NCBI GenBank assembly: GCA_964454025.1 | Contig: CAYVRP010000028.1 | Coordinates: 1 to 64,000 of the forward strand | Reading direction: 5' to 3' | DNA length: 64,000 nt | DNA from: JAFGBI01 sp964454025 | GTDB taxonomy: Bacteria; Myxococcota_A; Polyangia; Polyangiales; Polyangiaceae | Part shown: in pieces, positions 1-8,001 of the stretch | Layout: each line of letters starts with the position of its first letter | Position numbering within the stretch: position 1 is the first letter of the stretch | Program-made: the position numbers and the translations under genes | Notes under the pieces: generated by a model | The model's database searches: none | What the model was told of the DNA's origin: nothing | What the model saw: only the letters and a program-made list of their open reading frames with translations

Positions 1-297
1 GCGCGCGGCGCCGGGGGAAGCCCCCAGCGCCTCGGCCTCGGCGCGGGTGAGGCAGCGCACGATCATGCCCCGGCCGTCGGCGACCCGCCCCCAGGAGCAC
101 ACGGGGTCGTACGGGTAGCGGTAGGTGTCCCGGGAGCCGTCCGCGGCGGCGATCCCCGTGACCGCGACGCCGGCGAGGACGGCGGCGGCCAGCGGGAGGA
201 TCACCGCGCGCCGGGCGCGCGCAGGAGGCGTCGTATCGGGGGGGAGGCACGCGGCGCGGCGCGGCGCGCACGGGTCGGATCGGTTCGCGTCTTTCAT
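1..297 (-). CDS. Partial membrane-anchored hypothetical protein (C-terminus outside window)
   Basis: The reading frame starts at the ATG at 297-295 and stays open through base 1, so only the first 99 residues are visible. Residues about 30-50 are hydrophobic (VILPLAAAVLAGVAVTGIAA), suggesting a signal peptide or anchor. The visible extracytoplasmic part has a Tyr/Pro-rich stretch (YRYPYDPVCSWGRV) and two Cys. Its ATG overlaps the TGA of the upstream cyclase gene (ATGA), which implies translational coupling. No family was recognised. The function is unknown; a role linked to the cyclase is only inferred from the overlap. Confidence 0.6.
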   Translation of the reverse strand, partial: MKDANRSDPCAPRRAACLPPDTTPPARARRAVILPLAAAVLAGVAVTGIAAADGSRDTYRYPYDPVCSWGRVADGRGMIVRCLTRAEAEALGASPGAAR

Positions 298-2051
298 CGG
301 CAGAATCCCTGGAGCACGTAGGCGTTCTGGGGCTCTTCGATCCCCTTGAGCTGGATGCCGGTCACCGTCTCGACTCGGACGTGGGGCGCGATGCGGTCAT
401 ACACCGCCTGGCTCAGGAGCACCCCCCCGAGCGGGCACTTGGACTCGTGGCGCTGCGCCCGGTTCACCACGTCCCCGATGCAGGTGTAGTCTCGGCGAAC
501 CAGGCGGGAGCCGATGTCGCCACGGACGATCGGCCCGCAGTTCAACCCGATGCGCATGACGAGCGGCGGCTCGCGCCCCACGTTGAACGCCGCCAGCGCC
601 TGCTGCATTCCCCACGCCGCGCGCGCCCCCCGAAGCGCGTGCGGCTCGTCGAAGTCCGGCCGGTCCTCGAAGACCGCCATGATGGCGTCGCCGATGAACT
701 TGTCGATGTCGCCGCCGTGATCCCGGATCACCACGCAGAGCGCGTCGAAGGACGCGTTGAGGACGTCGACCACCTCGCGTGGCGTCATCCGCGAGCTCAT
801 GGCGGTGAACCCCGAGATGTCGCTGAAGAGGAGGGTCGCGTCGACCCCCCGCGCCCGGATCTCGCCGAGGTCTCCGCTCGCGCCCAGGGCCTCGGCGGCC
901 CGCACCGCACCCTCGCTCAGGTACAGTCGCGACGCCTCCTTGTAGCCGGCGAGGCGCGCCTCGGCGAGCACCCGCTCCACGATGGCGATGCACTTGTCGG
1001 TGCTGAACGGCTTGACCAGGTAGCTGGTGAGCCCCGCGGCGCGCATCTGGGCCTGGTCCCGCCGGGTGTCCCGCGCCGTGAGCATGACGATGGGCACGTC
1101 GCGGGTCAGCAGCTCGCGCCGCAGGGCGATCACCAGCTCGAAGCCGGTCATGCGCGGCATGTCGTAGTCGGTGAGCACCAGATCGGGAGGGTGCGCGAGG
1201 GCCCGCTCGAGCCCGTCGCGCCCGTCCACGGCGGTGTCGACGACGAAGCCTTGGCGTCGCAGGCAGTCCGCGACCAGGTGGCGGATGGCGGCGGAGTCGT
1301 CGACCACGAGGACGCGCTCGCGCGGCTTCGCCATCCGGGTGGCGAGCAGGGCGTGGAGGCGGCTGATCAGCTCCTCCTGGACGACTGGCTTGACCAGGTA
1401 GTCGTCGGCCCCGGCGTCGAAGCCACGCTCCAGATCCGACGCCTCCCCGAGCGACGAACAGATGACGACGGGCACCGAGGCGAGCCGCTCGTCCTGCTTC
1501 ACGGTCCGACACAGGGCGAAGCCGTCGAGGCGCGGCATCTCCACGTCCGTGAGGAGCAGATCCGGCCGCCGGTCGCGGAGGCGGGCGAGCGCCTCCTCCC
1601 CGTCCCAGGCCTCGACCACGTCGTACCCGGCGTCACGCAGGAGGGGGACCGTGTGGCGGTGGATGAGGTCGCTGTCGTCGGCGAGGAGCACCGTCAGCCG
1701 GCCGTGAGCGGTGGCCTCCACGGCCGAGAGCAGCTCCTGCGCCGGGAAGGGCACCTGCAGGCTCCGGAGGAACCCGAGCTCACGCGCCGCCTCGCAGTCC
1801 GCGACGTCGAGCCCGAGGTAGATGGCCCGATCGAGGACGACGCCGGCGGCGCGCGCCGCGCAGAGCGCGCGAGCGGCGGGCTCCCCGGCCACGATCGGCG
1901 CGAAGATCACGACCTCGGGCGGCGGGTCATCGCGCCCGAGCAGCGCCGCGAGGTCCGGCGCGGCGCGGACGCGGTGCCCCGCCGGACCGAGCGCACGGGC
2001 GACGAACCCGGCGAGGATCCCAGGCGGGGTGACGAGTCCGACCTCGACCAT
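294..2051 (-). CDS. Multi-receiver class III adenylate/guanylate cyclase
   Basis: A 585-residue cytoplasmic signalling protein that probably makes cyclic AMP. Residues 1-115 resemble a receiver fold but lack the phospho-acceptor Asp. Residues 119-238 form a receiver with D169 in the LLLTDVEMP motif and K221. Residues 246-365 form a second intact receiver with D295 (LTDYDMP) and K347. Residues about 398-580 are a class III nucleotidyl cyclase: metal ligands D411 (LLFSDISGFT) and D455 (DKFIGDAIMAVF), substrate-type Lys K451, and N530/R534 in DVVNRAQR. The ATG at 2051 was chosen because the open frame upstream of it is low-complexity and lacks homology-like character. The gene is divergent from the next gene and overlaps the partial gene below it by 4 bp. 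The likely control is phosphorylation by an unlinked histidine kinase. Confidence 0.88.
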   Translation of the reverse strand: MVEVGLVTPPGILAGFVARALGPAGHRVRAAPDLAALLGRDDPPPEVVIFAPIVAGEPAARALCAARAAGVVLDRAIYLGLDVADCEAARELGFLRSLQVPFPAQELLSAVEATAHGRLTVLLADDSDLIHRHTVPLLRDAGYDVVEAWDGEEALARLRDRRPDLLLTDVEMPRLDGFALCRTVKQDERLASVPVVICSSLGEASDLERGFDAGADDYLVKPVVQEELISRLHALLATRMAKPRERVLVVDDSAAIRHLVADCLRRQGFVVDTAVDGRDGLERALAHPPDLVLTDYDMPRMTGFELVIALRRELLTRDVPIVMLTARDTRRDQAQMRAAGLTSYLVKPFSTDKCIAIVERVLAEARLAGYKEASRLYLSEGAVRAAEALGASGDLGEIRARGVDATLLFSDISGFTAMSSRMTPREVVDVLNASFDALCVVIRDHGGDIDKFIGDAIMAVFEDRPDFDEPHALRGARAAWGMQQALAAFNVGREPPLVMRIGLNCGPIVRGDIGSRLVRRDYTCIGDVVNRAQRHESKCPLGGVLLSQAVYDRIAPHVRVETVTGIQLKGIEEPQNAYVLQGFCR

Positions 2052-2298
2052 CGCGCCGAGTCTACGGCACCGGGGACGGTTCTCGAACAGCCCGCCCGCA
2101 GCGGCCGGGGGCGAGGTGCCCCCGGGGCGCCGCGCCGCTCGCCCCGGGCCGTCATGGTGGGGACGGGGTGGCCCGGACTCGGCGCCGGCCCCGGAGACGC
2201 ACCGCCTCGTTCGGCCGGCCGCGGGTCGCACGGCGAGAACGGTTTGAGCGCGGACGCCGCCGCGTGCTAGGGACCGGAGGGCTCCGGCCCGGACGGCG

Positions 2299-3543
2299 AT
2301 GACCTGCGACGCGCTCCCGACCGCGGCCGAGGCCGTGCTGACGTTCCTCGAGAGCGTCGGACGCCGCTCGGAAGCGGAGCTCTACCTCAAGCTCTTCCGC
2401 GAGCTGCCGCCGCAGAGCTTCGCCCTGGTGGTGGCGGATGGCCAGGTCCTGCGCCGCGCGGTCGGCGGCATGCTCGAGCAGCTCCGGTTCTTGGCCGACC
2501 TGGGCCTGGTGGCCCCCATCGTGGTGGGCGCGGTGAACACCGACCGGGCCGCGCAGCTCGCCGTCGAGCTCGGCGAATGGCTGCCGGACGTGTCGCTCAC
2601 GTCTCGCCTCCACGCCATGGACGAGCCGGACCTGGTGGCGCGCCTCACCGAGGAGCTCCAGGGCGATCAGGTCCCCGTCGTGTGGTTCCGGCCGGTCGCC
2701 GGCGAGCCGCCGCGCGCGCGCTTCGCTCGGCTGGGCGTGCTCGCCCGCGACCTCGGGTCCCGCAAGGTGGTCCTGGTGCGCGAGGGCGGCAGCATCCGCC
2801 TGCGCAACGAGCGGGGCCCCCACCCCTACTCGGATCCCGGCGCGCTGCGCGAGGACGGCCAGATCTCCGTGCTCAACCTCCGCACCGACCTCGAACCGCT
2901 CCTGGCCGCAGGCCAACTCCGCCAGGCCGCCGCGCGGCTCCTGGAGCTCATCGCCACCCTGCTCGACGAGGGGATGGAGGCCTCGGCGCGCACGGTGAGC
3001 GTCACCTCCCCGTTCACGCTGCTGCGCGAGCTCTTCACGGTCAAGGGATCCGGGACGCTGGTGAAGGCGGGCAGCGACATCCGCCGCTACGGCTCCTACG
3101 CGGAGATCGATGTGGCGCGGCTCCGCTCGCTCCTCGAGCGCGCGTTCGGGCGGCGGCTCGCGCCCGGGTTCTTCGCGCGCCGACCGCTCGCGCTCTACCT
3201 GGAGGCATCCTACCAGGGGGTGGCCATCGTGGAGCCCTCTCCCGTCGGCTCCTACCTGACCAAGTTCGCCGTGGAGCCGGTCGCGCAAGGGGAGGGGCTC
3301 GGCCACGACCTGTGGCAGGCGCTCACCCGCGAACACCGGGCCCTGTTCTGGCGCGCGGCGCCGCACAACCCCGTTGGCTCCTGGTACGTCAAGCAGTGCG
3401 ACGGGATGATGCGGCTCCCGCCCTGGCACGTCTACTGGCGCGGGCTCGACCTCGAGGCCGTGCCGGCGGCCATCACCGAAGCGCTCGCGCGCCCGCCCGA
3501 CCTCGCGCCGACGCCGGGCCCGGGCGCGAGCGTCCCCGGGTGA
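2299..3543 (+). CDS. N-acetylglutamate synthase-like protein (degenerate amino-acid kinase domain + NAT/GNAT domain)
   Basis: A 414-residue protein with the layout of bifunctional NAGS/kinase enzymes of arginine biosynthesis. Residues about 1-250 align in character with an acetylglutamate kinase fold (ELYLKLFRELPPQSFALVV...), but the phosphate-binding K-x-GG motif is replaced by VADGQV and no GPGPQ-type loop is present, so kinase activity is unlikely. Residues about 255-405 look like the NAT acetyltransferase domain of vertebrate/Xanthomonas-type NAGS: YLTKFAVEPVAQGEGLG (acetyl-CoA loop), LFWRAAPHNP and WHVYWRGL. Expected reaction: acetyl-CoA + glutamate to N-acetylglutamate. It converges on pilQ with only 9 bp between stop codons. 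No other arg gene lies nearby. Confidence 0.75.
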   Translation: MTCDALPTAAEAVLTFLESVGRRSEAELYLKLFRELPPQSFALVVADGQVLRRAVGGMLEQLRFLADLGLVAPIVVGAVNTDRAAQLAVELGEWLPDVSLTSRLHAMDEPDLVARLTEELQGDQVPVVWFRPVAGEPPRARFARLGVLARDLGSRKVVLVREGGSIRLRNERGPHPYSDPGALREDGQISVLNLRTDLEPLLAAGQLRQAAARLLELIATLLDEGMEASARTVSVTSPFTLLRELFTVKGSGTLVKAGSDIRRYGSYAEIDVARLRSLLERAFGRRLAPGFFARRPLALYLEASYQGVAIVEPSPVGSYLTKFAVEPVAQGEGLGHDLWQALTREHRALFWRAAPHNPVGSWYVKQCDGMMRLPPWHVYWRGLDLEAVPAAITEALARPPDLAPTPGPGASVPG

Positions 3544-3552
3544 GGCGGCCCC

Positions 3553-5856
3553 CTACTGGCCGAGCGACTCGGCGCGGTTGACGATGCGCGGGGTGATGAA
3601 GATCACGAGCTCCCCGCGCTGGTCGGTGCCACGCCGGTGCTGGAACAGGAGCCCCAGGATGGGCAGATCGCCAAAGAAGGGGACCTGGTCGACGTTGCGG
3701 CCCGTGCTGCGGGTGTAGATGCCGCCGATCACCGCCGTGTGGCCGTCCGCGATGAGCAGCGTCGTCTCCGCCTCGCGCTTGAGGATCGTGGGATCGCCCC
3801 GCGCGGAGGTCTGGTTGAAGTCGGGCTCGTCGCGGTTGACCTTCACGTTGAGCAGCACGCTGCCGTCGGCCGTGACGTGGGGCTTGACCAGCAGCTGGAG
3901 CTTGGCCTCCTGGAACACCGTCTGGACGCCCTGCGCGCTCACCTGCGAGAACGGGATCATGGTGCCCTGCGAGATGCGCGCCTGCTGGTTGTCCAGGGTG
4001 AGGATGCGGGGGCTCGAGAGGATCCGCAGCATGCCCGTCGCCTCGGCGGCGGTGAGGCGGAGGTTCATGTTGATGGTGTTGTCCACCGAGCCCATGGCGA
4101 AGCCGATGGCGCCGCCCTGCCCGGTGCCCGCGGGCGCCGGGAGGTTGACGGCGAAGTTCGGGTTCGGGATGGAGTTGGAGAACGGGCTCAGACCGGCCGT
4201 CGGCGTCTGCCCGTCGCTCGCGCCGCCAGCGATCCCCAGCGTGTGCGGGAAGGCGAGCCCGGTCGGGTTCCCCGTCGCGGAGGAGAAGGAGATGTCGCCG
4301 CCCCACTGGATGCCGAGATCCCGGAAGTAGCGGCTGGTCGCCTCGATGATCCTGGCCTCGACCAGCACCTGGGGCGTCTGCGTGTCGAGCGCCCGGGTGA
4401 GCTCCTCGATCTGGTTGAGGTTGCCCGCGATGTCCCGGACGATGAGGACGTTGGTCCGGGCGTCCACCGCGATCGAGCCGCGGCTGGAAAGCAGCTCCTT
4501 GGCCCGCGGCTGGATGTCCGCGGCATCGCCGTAGCTCACCGGGATGAGCCGGGTCTCCAGCGGCTCGAGGGCGATCTGCTGCTTGCGCCGCGCGAGCTCC
4601 TGTTCGCGCTCCTTCTGCAGGTCGTCCAGGGGCGCCACCCGGATGAGGTTGCCCTGGCGGACCATCCCCAGCTTCTTGGACTGGAGCACCACGTCGAGCG
4701 CCTGGTCCCAGGGGACGTTGCGCATCCGGATGGTCACCGTGCCGCGGACGTTGTCGGCGGTGATGATGTTGACGCGTCCCACGTCGGCGAGCAGGCGGAG
4801 CACGTTGTGGATGTCAGCGTCCTTCAGGTCCAGGTCGATCCGGCGCCCGGTGAAGCGCTCGGCGCGGGCCTGCCCCAGCACCGCAGGCGTGAAGCCGCTG
4901 GCGTGATCGGGCGGGGGCGCGTCCTCGGCGACCGCGGCGACCGGCGCGAAGCCCCCGTGCACCTCGGGCAACCCGCCGACGGCGTCCTCCACCGTGACGG
5001 TCCGCGCGCGGCGCGTGGGGCCCCCGTCCGCGCCCACCCCGGTGTCCGCCCAGGCCTGCGCGGCGGCGGTCGCGAAGCTCAGGACCAGGGCGCCCCCCTC
5101 CCGAGCCACGATGGCTCGGGCCTCCTCCACGTGCTCCACGTCGACCACGACCTCGTCGGCGCGGGCGGCGCTCGGGTACGTCGCGACGCTCGCCACCGGC
5201 CCCCCGTAGGCGGCGACGTCCAGCACGCGCGCGAGTGGCGCCGGGAGCTCGACCCCCTCCAGCACCAGGCGGGTCCGGCCCGGACGGGTCGGCACGATCC
5301 GGTGGCGCACCTGACCGCCGAGGTCGATCACGACCGCGTCGAGCCGGGCCTCGTGTCGGAACCGGACGTCGCCGATCCGTACCCGGGAGGCGGGGGCCGG
5401 CGGCCCCGCGGCGGGGGCGCGCACCGCTGCGGGTCGGGGCGAGGAGCCCGCGCGGAGCGTGATCACCAGACTCTCGTCGGTCGCGTCGATGGCGAATTCG
5501 GCAGGCCGGGCGAGGGTGACGAGGACGCGCGTGGTGGTGCGCTTGGACTGCTTGAATTCCTGCAGGAGGACCCCCGCGACGAGCCCGCTACCCCGCGTGA
5601 TGGCGGCCGGCGCGCCGTCGAGCACGGCGTCCGCGAGGTCGACGACGAGGCGCGTCCCGTTCCGGTCGAGCCGCGCGGTATAGCTCGGCTTGGCCGTGAC
5701 GCCGAGGCGGACCACCGTGGCGTCGGCGGCGGCCTCGACCGCCGCCGTGGTGACGGCGCGACCGTGACCGGCGGCACGCGCGGCGCCGGCCAGGACGACC
5801 AAGGCCACGAAGACGAGCAGGGCAGACGCCGGGGACGCTCGAACTCTGAACCTCAT
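3553..5856 (-). CDS. pilQ: Type IV pilus outer-membrane secretin PilQ
   Basis: A 767-residue secretin that forms the outer-membrane gate for the type IV pilus. There is a signal peptide (residues 1-28, ending in AGAARA). Two AMIN-type peptidoglycan-binding modules follow at about 38-135 and 158-265. A secretin/TonB short N-terminal domain lies at about 335-405 (DIHNVLRLLADVGRVN, NVPWDQALDVVL), and an N1 domain at about 425-490 with VDARTNVLIVRD. The C-terminal secretin barrel domain has IADGHTAVIGGIY and VPFFGDLPILGLLF and ends with LVIFITPRIV. It follows pilP on the same strand but after a 261-bp gap, so it may have its own promoter. Confidence 0.97.
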   Translation of the reverse strand: MRFRVRASPASALLVFVALVVLAGAARAAGHGRAVTTAAVEAAADATVVRLGVTAKPSYTARLDRNGTRLVVDLADAVLDGAPAAITRGSGLVAGVLLQEFKQSKRTTTRVLVTLARPAEFAIDATDESLVITLRAGSSPRPAAVRAPAAGPPAPASRVRIGDVRFRHEARLDAVVIDLGGQVRHRIVPTRPGRTRLVLEGVELPAPLARVLDVAAYGGPVASVATYPSAARADEVVVDVEHVEEARAIVAREGGALVLSFATAAAQAWADTGVGADGGPTRRARTVTVEDAVGGLPEVHGGFAPVAAVAEDAPPPDHASGFTPAVLGQARAERFTGRRIDLDLKDADIHNVLRLLADVGRVNIITADNVRGTVTIRMRNVPWDQALDVVLQSKKLGMVRQGNLIRVAPLDDLQKEREQELARRKQQIALEPLETRLIPVSYGDAADIQPRAKELLSSRGSIAVDARTNVLIVRDIAGNLNQIEELTRALDTQTPQVLVEARIIEATSRYFRDLGIQWGGDISFSSATGNPTGLAFPHTLGIAGGASDGQTPTAGLSPFSNSIPNPNFAVNLPAPAGTGQGGAIGFAMGSVDNTINMNLRLTAAEATGMLRILSSPRILTLDNQQARISQGTMIPFSQVSAQGVQTVFQEAKLQLLVKPHVTADGSVLLNVKVNRDEPDFNQTSARGDPTILKREAETTLLIADGHTAVIGGIYTRSTGRNVDQVPFFGDLPILGLLFQHRRGTDQRGELVIFITPRIVNRAESLGQ

Positions 5857-6117
5857 TTCACCGGGCTCCGAGGGAAGGGAGAGTCGCCGCTGCCGCGCTA
5901 CGTGGGCACGTACGACCGTCGGGTAGAAGCCTAGCGGCTTGCGATCGGGGGGAACAAATTCGGGGACGCGCCCCGCCGCGCTTCGATAACCGGGCCGCCG
6001 GCGCCGCCGCCGCGCGCCGCGCCCACGCGCCGGCGCGTGACCGCGCCGGGCCGCACCGCCATCCGCGGTTCACCCGGGCGCGGGCGAGGCGGCGCGGCGC
6101 CGGGCCGCGCGCCGGCG

Positions 6118-6732
6118 CTACTCGTCGGGGCTCGGCTCCTCGGTCCGGAGCGAGATCACCTTCGTCGCGCTCGGGACGTCGGGGTTCTGCGGGTCCTCGC
6201 GCACGAACACGACGTCTCCGTCGCGGATCCGCTCGACCCTCCAGTTGAGCTCGTAGGCGGCGCCGCGCTGGCCGGGGGACTGCACCACCTCGGCGCGACC
6301 GACGAACATGCCCCGCTTGATGGAGTACCCCTTGCCGGTCGGGTCGACCAGCATCGCCAGCGGAGGATCGGCGTTCTGCACGATGCCGATCAGGCGGAGC
6401 TGGTCGAGGGAGTACTTGTCGAGCAGGACCTCGCGCTGCGACTCGACGCGACCCTTCGCCTCGACCGCGAACTGCTCCTCGTAGGAGCGGAAGGGATCCC
6501 GGCTCCGCTCGCTCTCGCCGAACTCGTACTCCTCGAACACCAGCCTGACCTGCGGTCCGGCGCTGGCGGACGCCGACGCCGACGCCGACGCCGCCCCCGC
6601 GCTCTTCTTCCTCCCTTGGGGACCCACGGGCGCGCTGGAGCTGGTCTTGCCGCCGCCCCCGCACGCGACGGCCACGGCCACCGCGAAGAACCCCGCGAGG
6701 ACTCGCCTCGCCATCGCCTCGCCTGGCGCCAT
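6118..6732 (-). CDS. pilP: Type IV pilus inner-membrane lipoprotein PilP
   Basis: A 204-residue lipoprotein linking the PilN/PilO inner-membrane complex to the PilQ secretin. The lipobox AVAC places the lipidated Cys at residue 24. A flexible Ala/Ser linker (residues about 46-58) precedes the PilP fold, which contains SRDPFRSYEE, LRLIGIVQN and GYSIKRGMFVG. The ATG at 6732 has GGAGG about 12 bases upstream; the ATG at 6714 is an alternative start that still keeps the whole signal peptide. The gene follows pilO with 2 bp between stop and start. The Ala/Ser linker is encoded by a 6-bp tandem repeat that could vary in copy number without breaking the frame. Confidence 0.93.
   Translation of the reverse strand: MAPGEAMARRVLAGFFAVAVAVACGGGGKTSSSAPVGPQGRKKSAGAASASASASASAGPQVRLVFEEYEFGESERSRDPFRSYEEQFAVEAKGRVESQREVLLDKYSLDQLRLIGIVQNADPPLAMLVDPTGKGYSIKRGMFVGRAEVVQSPGQRGAAYELNWRVERIRDGDVVFVREDPQNPDVPSATKVISLRTEEPSPDE
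6569..6592. repeat. Hexanucleotide tandem repeat GACGCC x4 inside pilP
   Basis: Four perfect consecutive copies of gacgcc. On the coding (minus) strand they encode alternating Ala-Ser residues in the linker after the PilP lipobox. Copy-number change would add or remove residue pairs in frame. Confidence 0.75.
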
Positions 6733-6734
6733 GG

Positions 6735-7361
6735 CTACTTCTTCCCTCCGCTGCGCGCGCGCCCCCGCGCGCCCTTGCCCGCCTGCTCCACGTCGGCGTC
6801 GGTGAGCGAGCGGAACGCCGTCGCCTGCGCCTCCACCGACACCACCACGTTGTCGTCCTCGAGCTTGGGGGCCGTGATCGAGATGTCTTCCATGTTGATC
6901 ACGCGATCGAGCTCCGAGATCCCCTGGAAGAACTTGGCCACCCGGTGGTAGCGGCCGGTGAGCCGCACCTTCATCGGCACCCGCGCGTAGAACTCCTGCT
7001 TGAGCTCCAGGTCCGGCGTCCAGGCGATGAGGTTGACCCCGCTCAGGTTCGCGACCGACTGGACCGAGCTCAGGAAGGCCGGGTACTGGGCCTCGCTGGG
7101 CAGGATCTTCTCGATCTCGGCCTTGCGCTGCTCCCGCTCGTGGAGCTCGGCCAGATCCTTCTGGTACGCGCTCTCGGCCTTCTTCGCCTCCGCGAGATCG
7201 GACTTCAGCTTGTCCTCCCGCCGCACCTCGGCGGTGATCTTCTGCGCCACGTCGCCGTAGAAGACCACCCAGTAGGCGACGCCGATCAGCGCCAGCGCGG
7301 CGACGATGATCCCGACCTTGGCCGGAAGCGGCACGCGCCTGAGGATGGAGTCCTTGGCCAT
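6735..7361 (-). CDS. pilO: Type IV pilus alignment protein PilO
   Basis: A 208-residue inner-membrane protein with one N-terminal transmembrane helix (residues about 15-35), a periplasmic coiled-coil (about 37-85, rich in Lys/Glu/Ala), and a C-terminal ferredoxin-like region (PAFLSSVQSVANLSGVNL, VKVRLTGRYHRVAKFFQGIS). The latter is the typical PilO fold. PilO dimerises with PilN and positions PilP. The start at 7361 lies one base after the pilN stop, and the stop lies 2 bp before pilP, so pilMNOP is a tightly packed operon. Confidence 0.95.
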   Translation of the reverse strand: MAKDSILRRVPLPAKVGIIVAALALIGVAYWVVFYGDVAQKITAEVRREDKLKSDLAEAKKAESAYQKDLAELHEREQRKAEIEKILPSEAQYPAFLSSVQSVANLSGVNLIAWTPDLELKQEFYARVPMKVRLTGRYHRVAKFFQGISELDRVINMEDISITAPKLEDDNVVVSVEAQATAFRSLTDADVEQAGKGARGRARSGGKK

Positions 7362-7362
7362 G

Positions 7363-8001
7363 TCAGTATTTCACCTTCGCCTCGAGCTCGAATCGGACGA
7401 GCTCGAGCCCGGACTTGCCGCTGATCCGCGCGGCCGGCAGCAGCCGGACCTCGTCGAAGCACGAGGAGAGATGCATCCGACGGGCGAGCTCGCTGACGTC
7501 CTCGCCGTCGCGCGCGACCCCCTGCAGGCGAACCTTCCGCTGCGACTCGATGAAGGAGGTGAGCCACAGCCGGCGCGGATCCCAGTTGGGGTTGTACATC
7601 GCCAGGGGGTCCTCGCGGCGGACCCGGTCGAGCACCTCCGGCGCCACGGTCGGACCGCGGCCCGCCGTCATGATGCGCGCGAGCTCGAGCAGGACGGTCG
7701 TGGGCCCCGTGCGTGCGCTCTGCAGCTTGGCGATGGCGTCCTCGCGCGCGCGGAGCTTGGTGAGCTTCGCCGTCACCTCGGCGTGATCCTGCACGGCCTT
7801 CTTGGATTGGGCGATCCGCGCCTCGAGCTCGCGATTCTTGCGCGTCTGCTCCGCCAGCTGCTGGTTCTTGTAGCCGTGGAAGACGAACAGCCCCGACACC
7901 TCGGCCAGCACCAGGATGAGGAGCGCGGCGAGCCAGAGCTGACCGCCCTCGCGGCGCTCCGTGCCGCGGCGCTTCTGCGGGAGGAGGTTGATGCGGATCA
8001 T
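7363..8001 (-). CDS. pilN: Type IV pilus assembly protein PilN
   Basis: A 212-residue bitopic inner-membrane protein. The short cytoplasmic N-terminus carries the INLLP motif (residues 4-8) that docks into the PilM groove. A transmembrane helix spans about 22-42, and a periplasmic coiled-coil about 48-95 precedes a small ferredoxin-like domain. The ATG at 8001 overlaps the pilM stop (ATGA). The start was chosen because the frame upstream of it is the out-of-frame shadow of pilM. Confidence 0.95.
   Translation of the reverse strand: MIRINLLPQKRRGTERREGGQLWLAALLILVLAEVSGLFVFHGYKNQQLAEQTRKNRELEARIAQSKKAVQDHAEVTAKLTKLRAREDAIAKLQSARTGPTTVLLELARIMTAGRGPTVAPEVLDRVRREDPLAMYNPNWDPRRLWLTSFIESQRKVRLQGVARDGEDVSELARRMHLSSCFDEVRLLPAARISGKSGLELVRFELEAKVKY

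Noticed and set aside
3637..5934. A 765-codon frame antisense to pilQ
   Set aside because: Low-complexity composition; the minus strand encodes a clear secretin.
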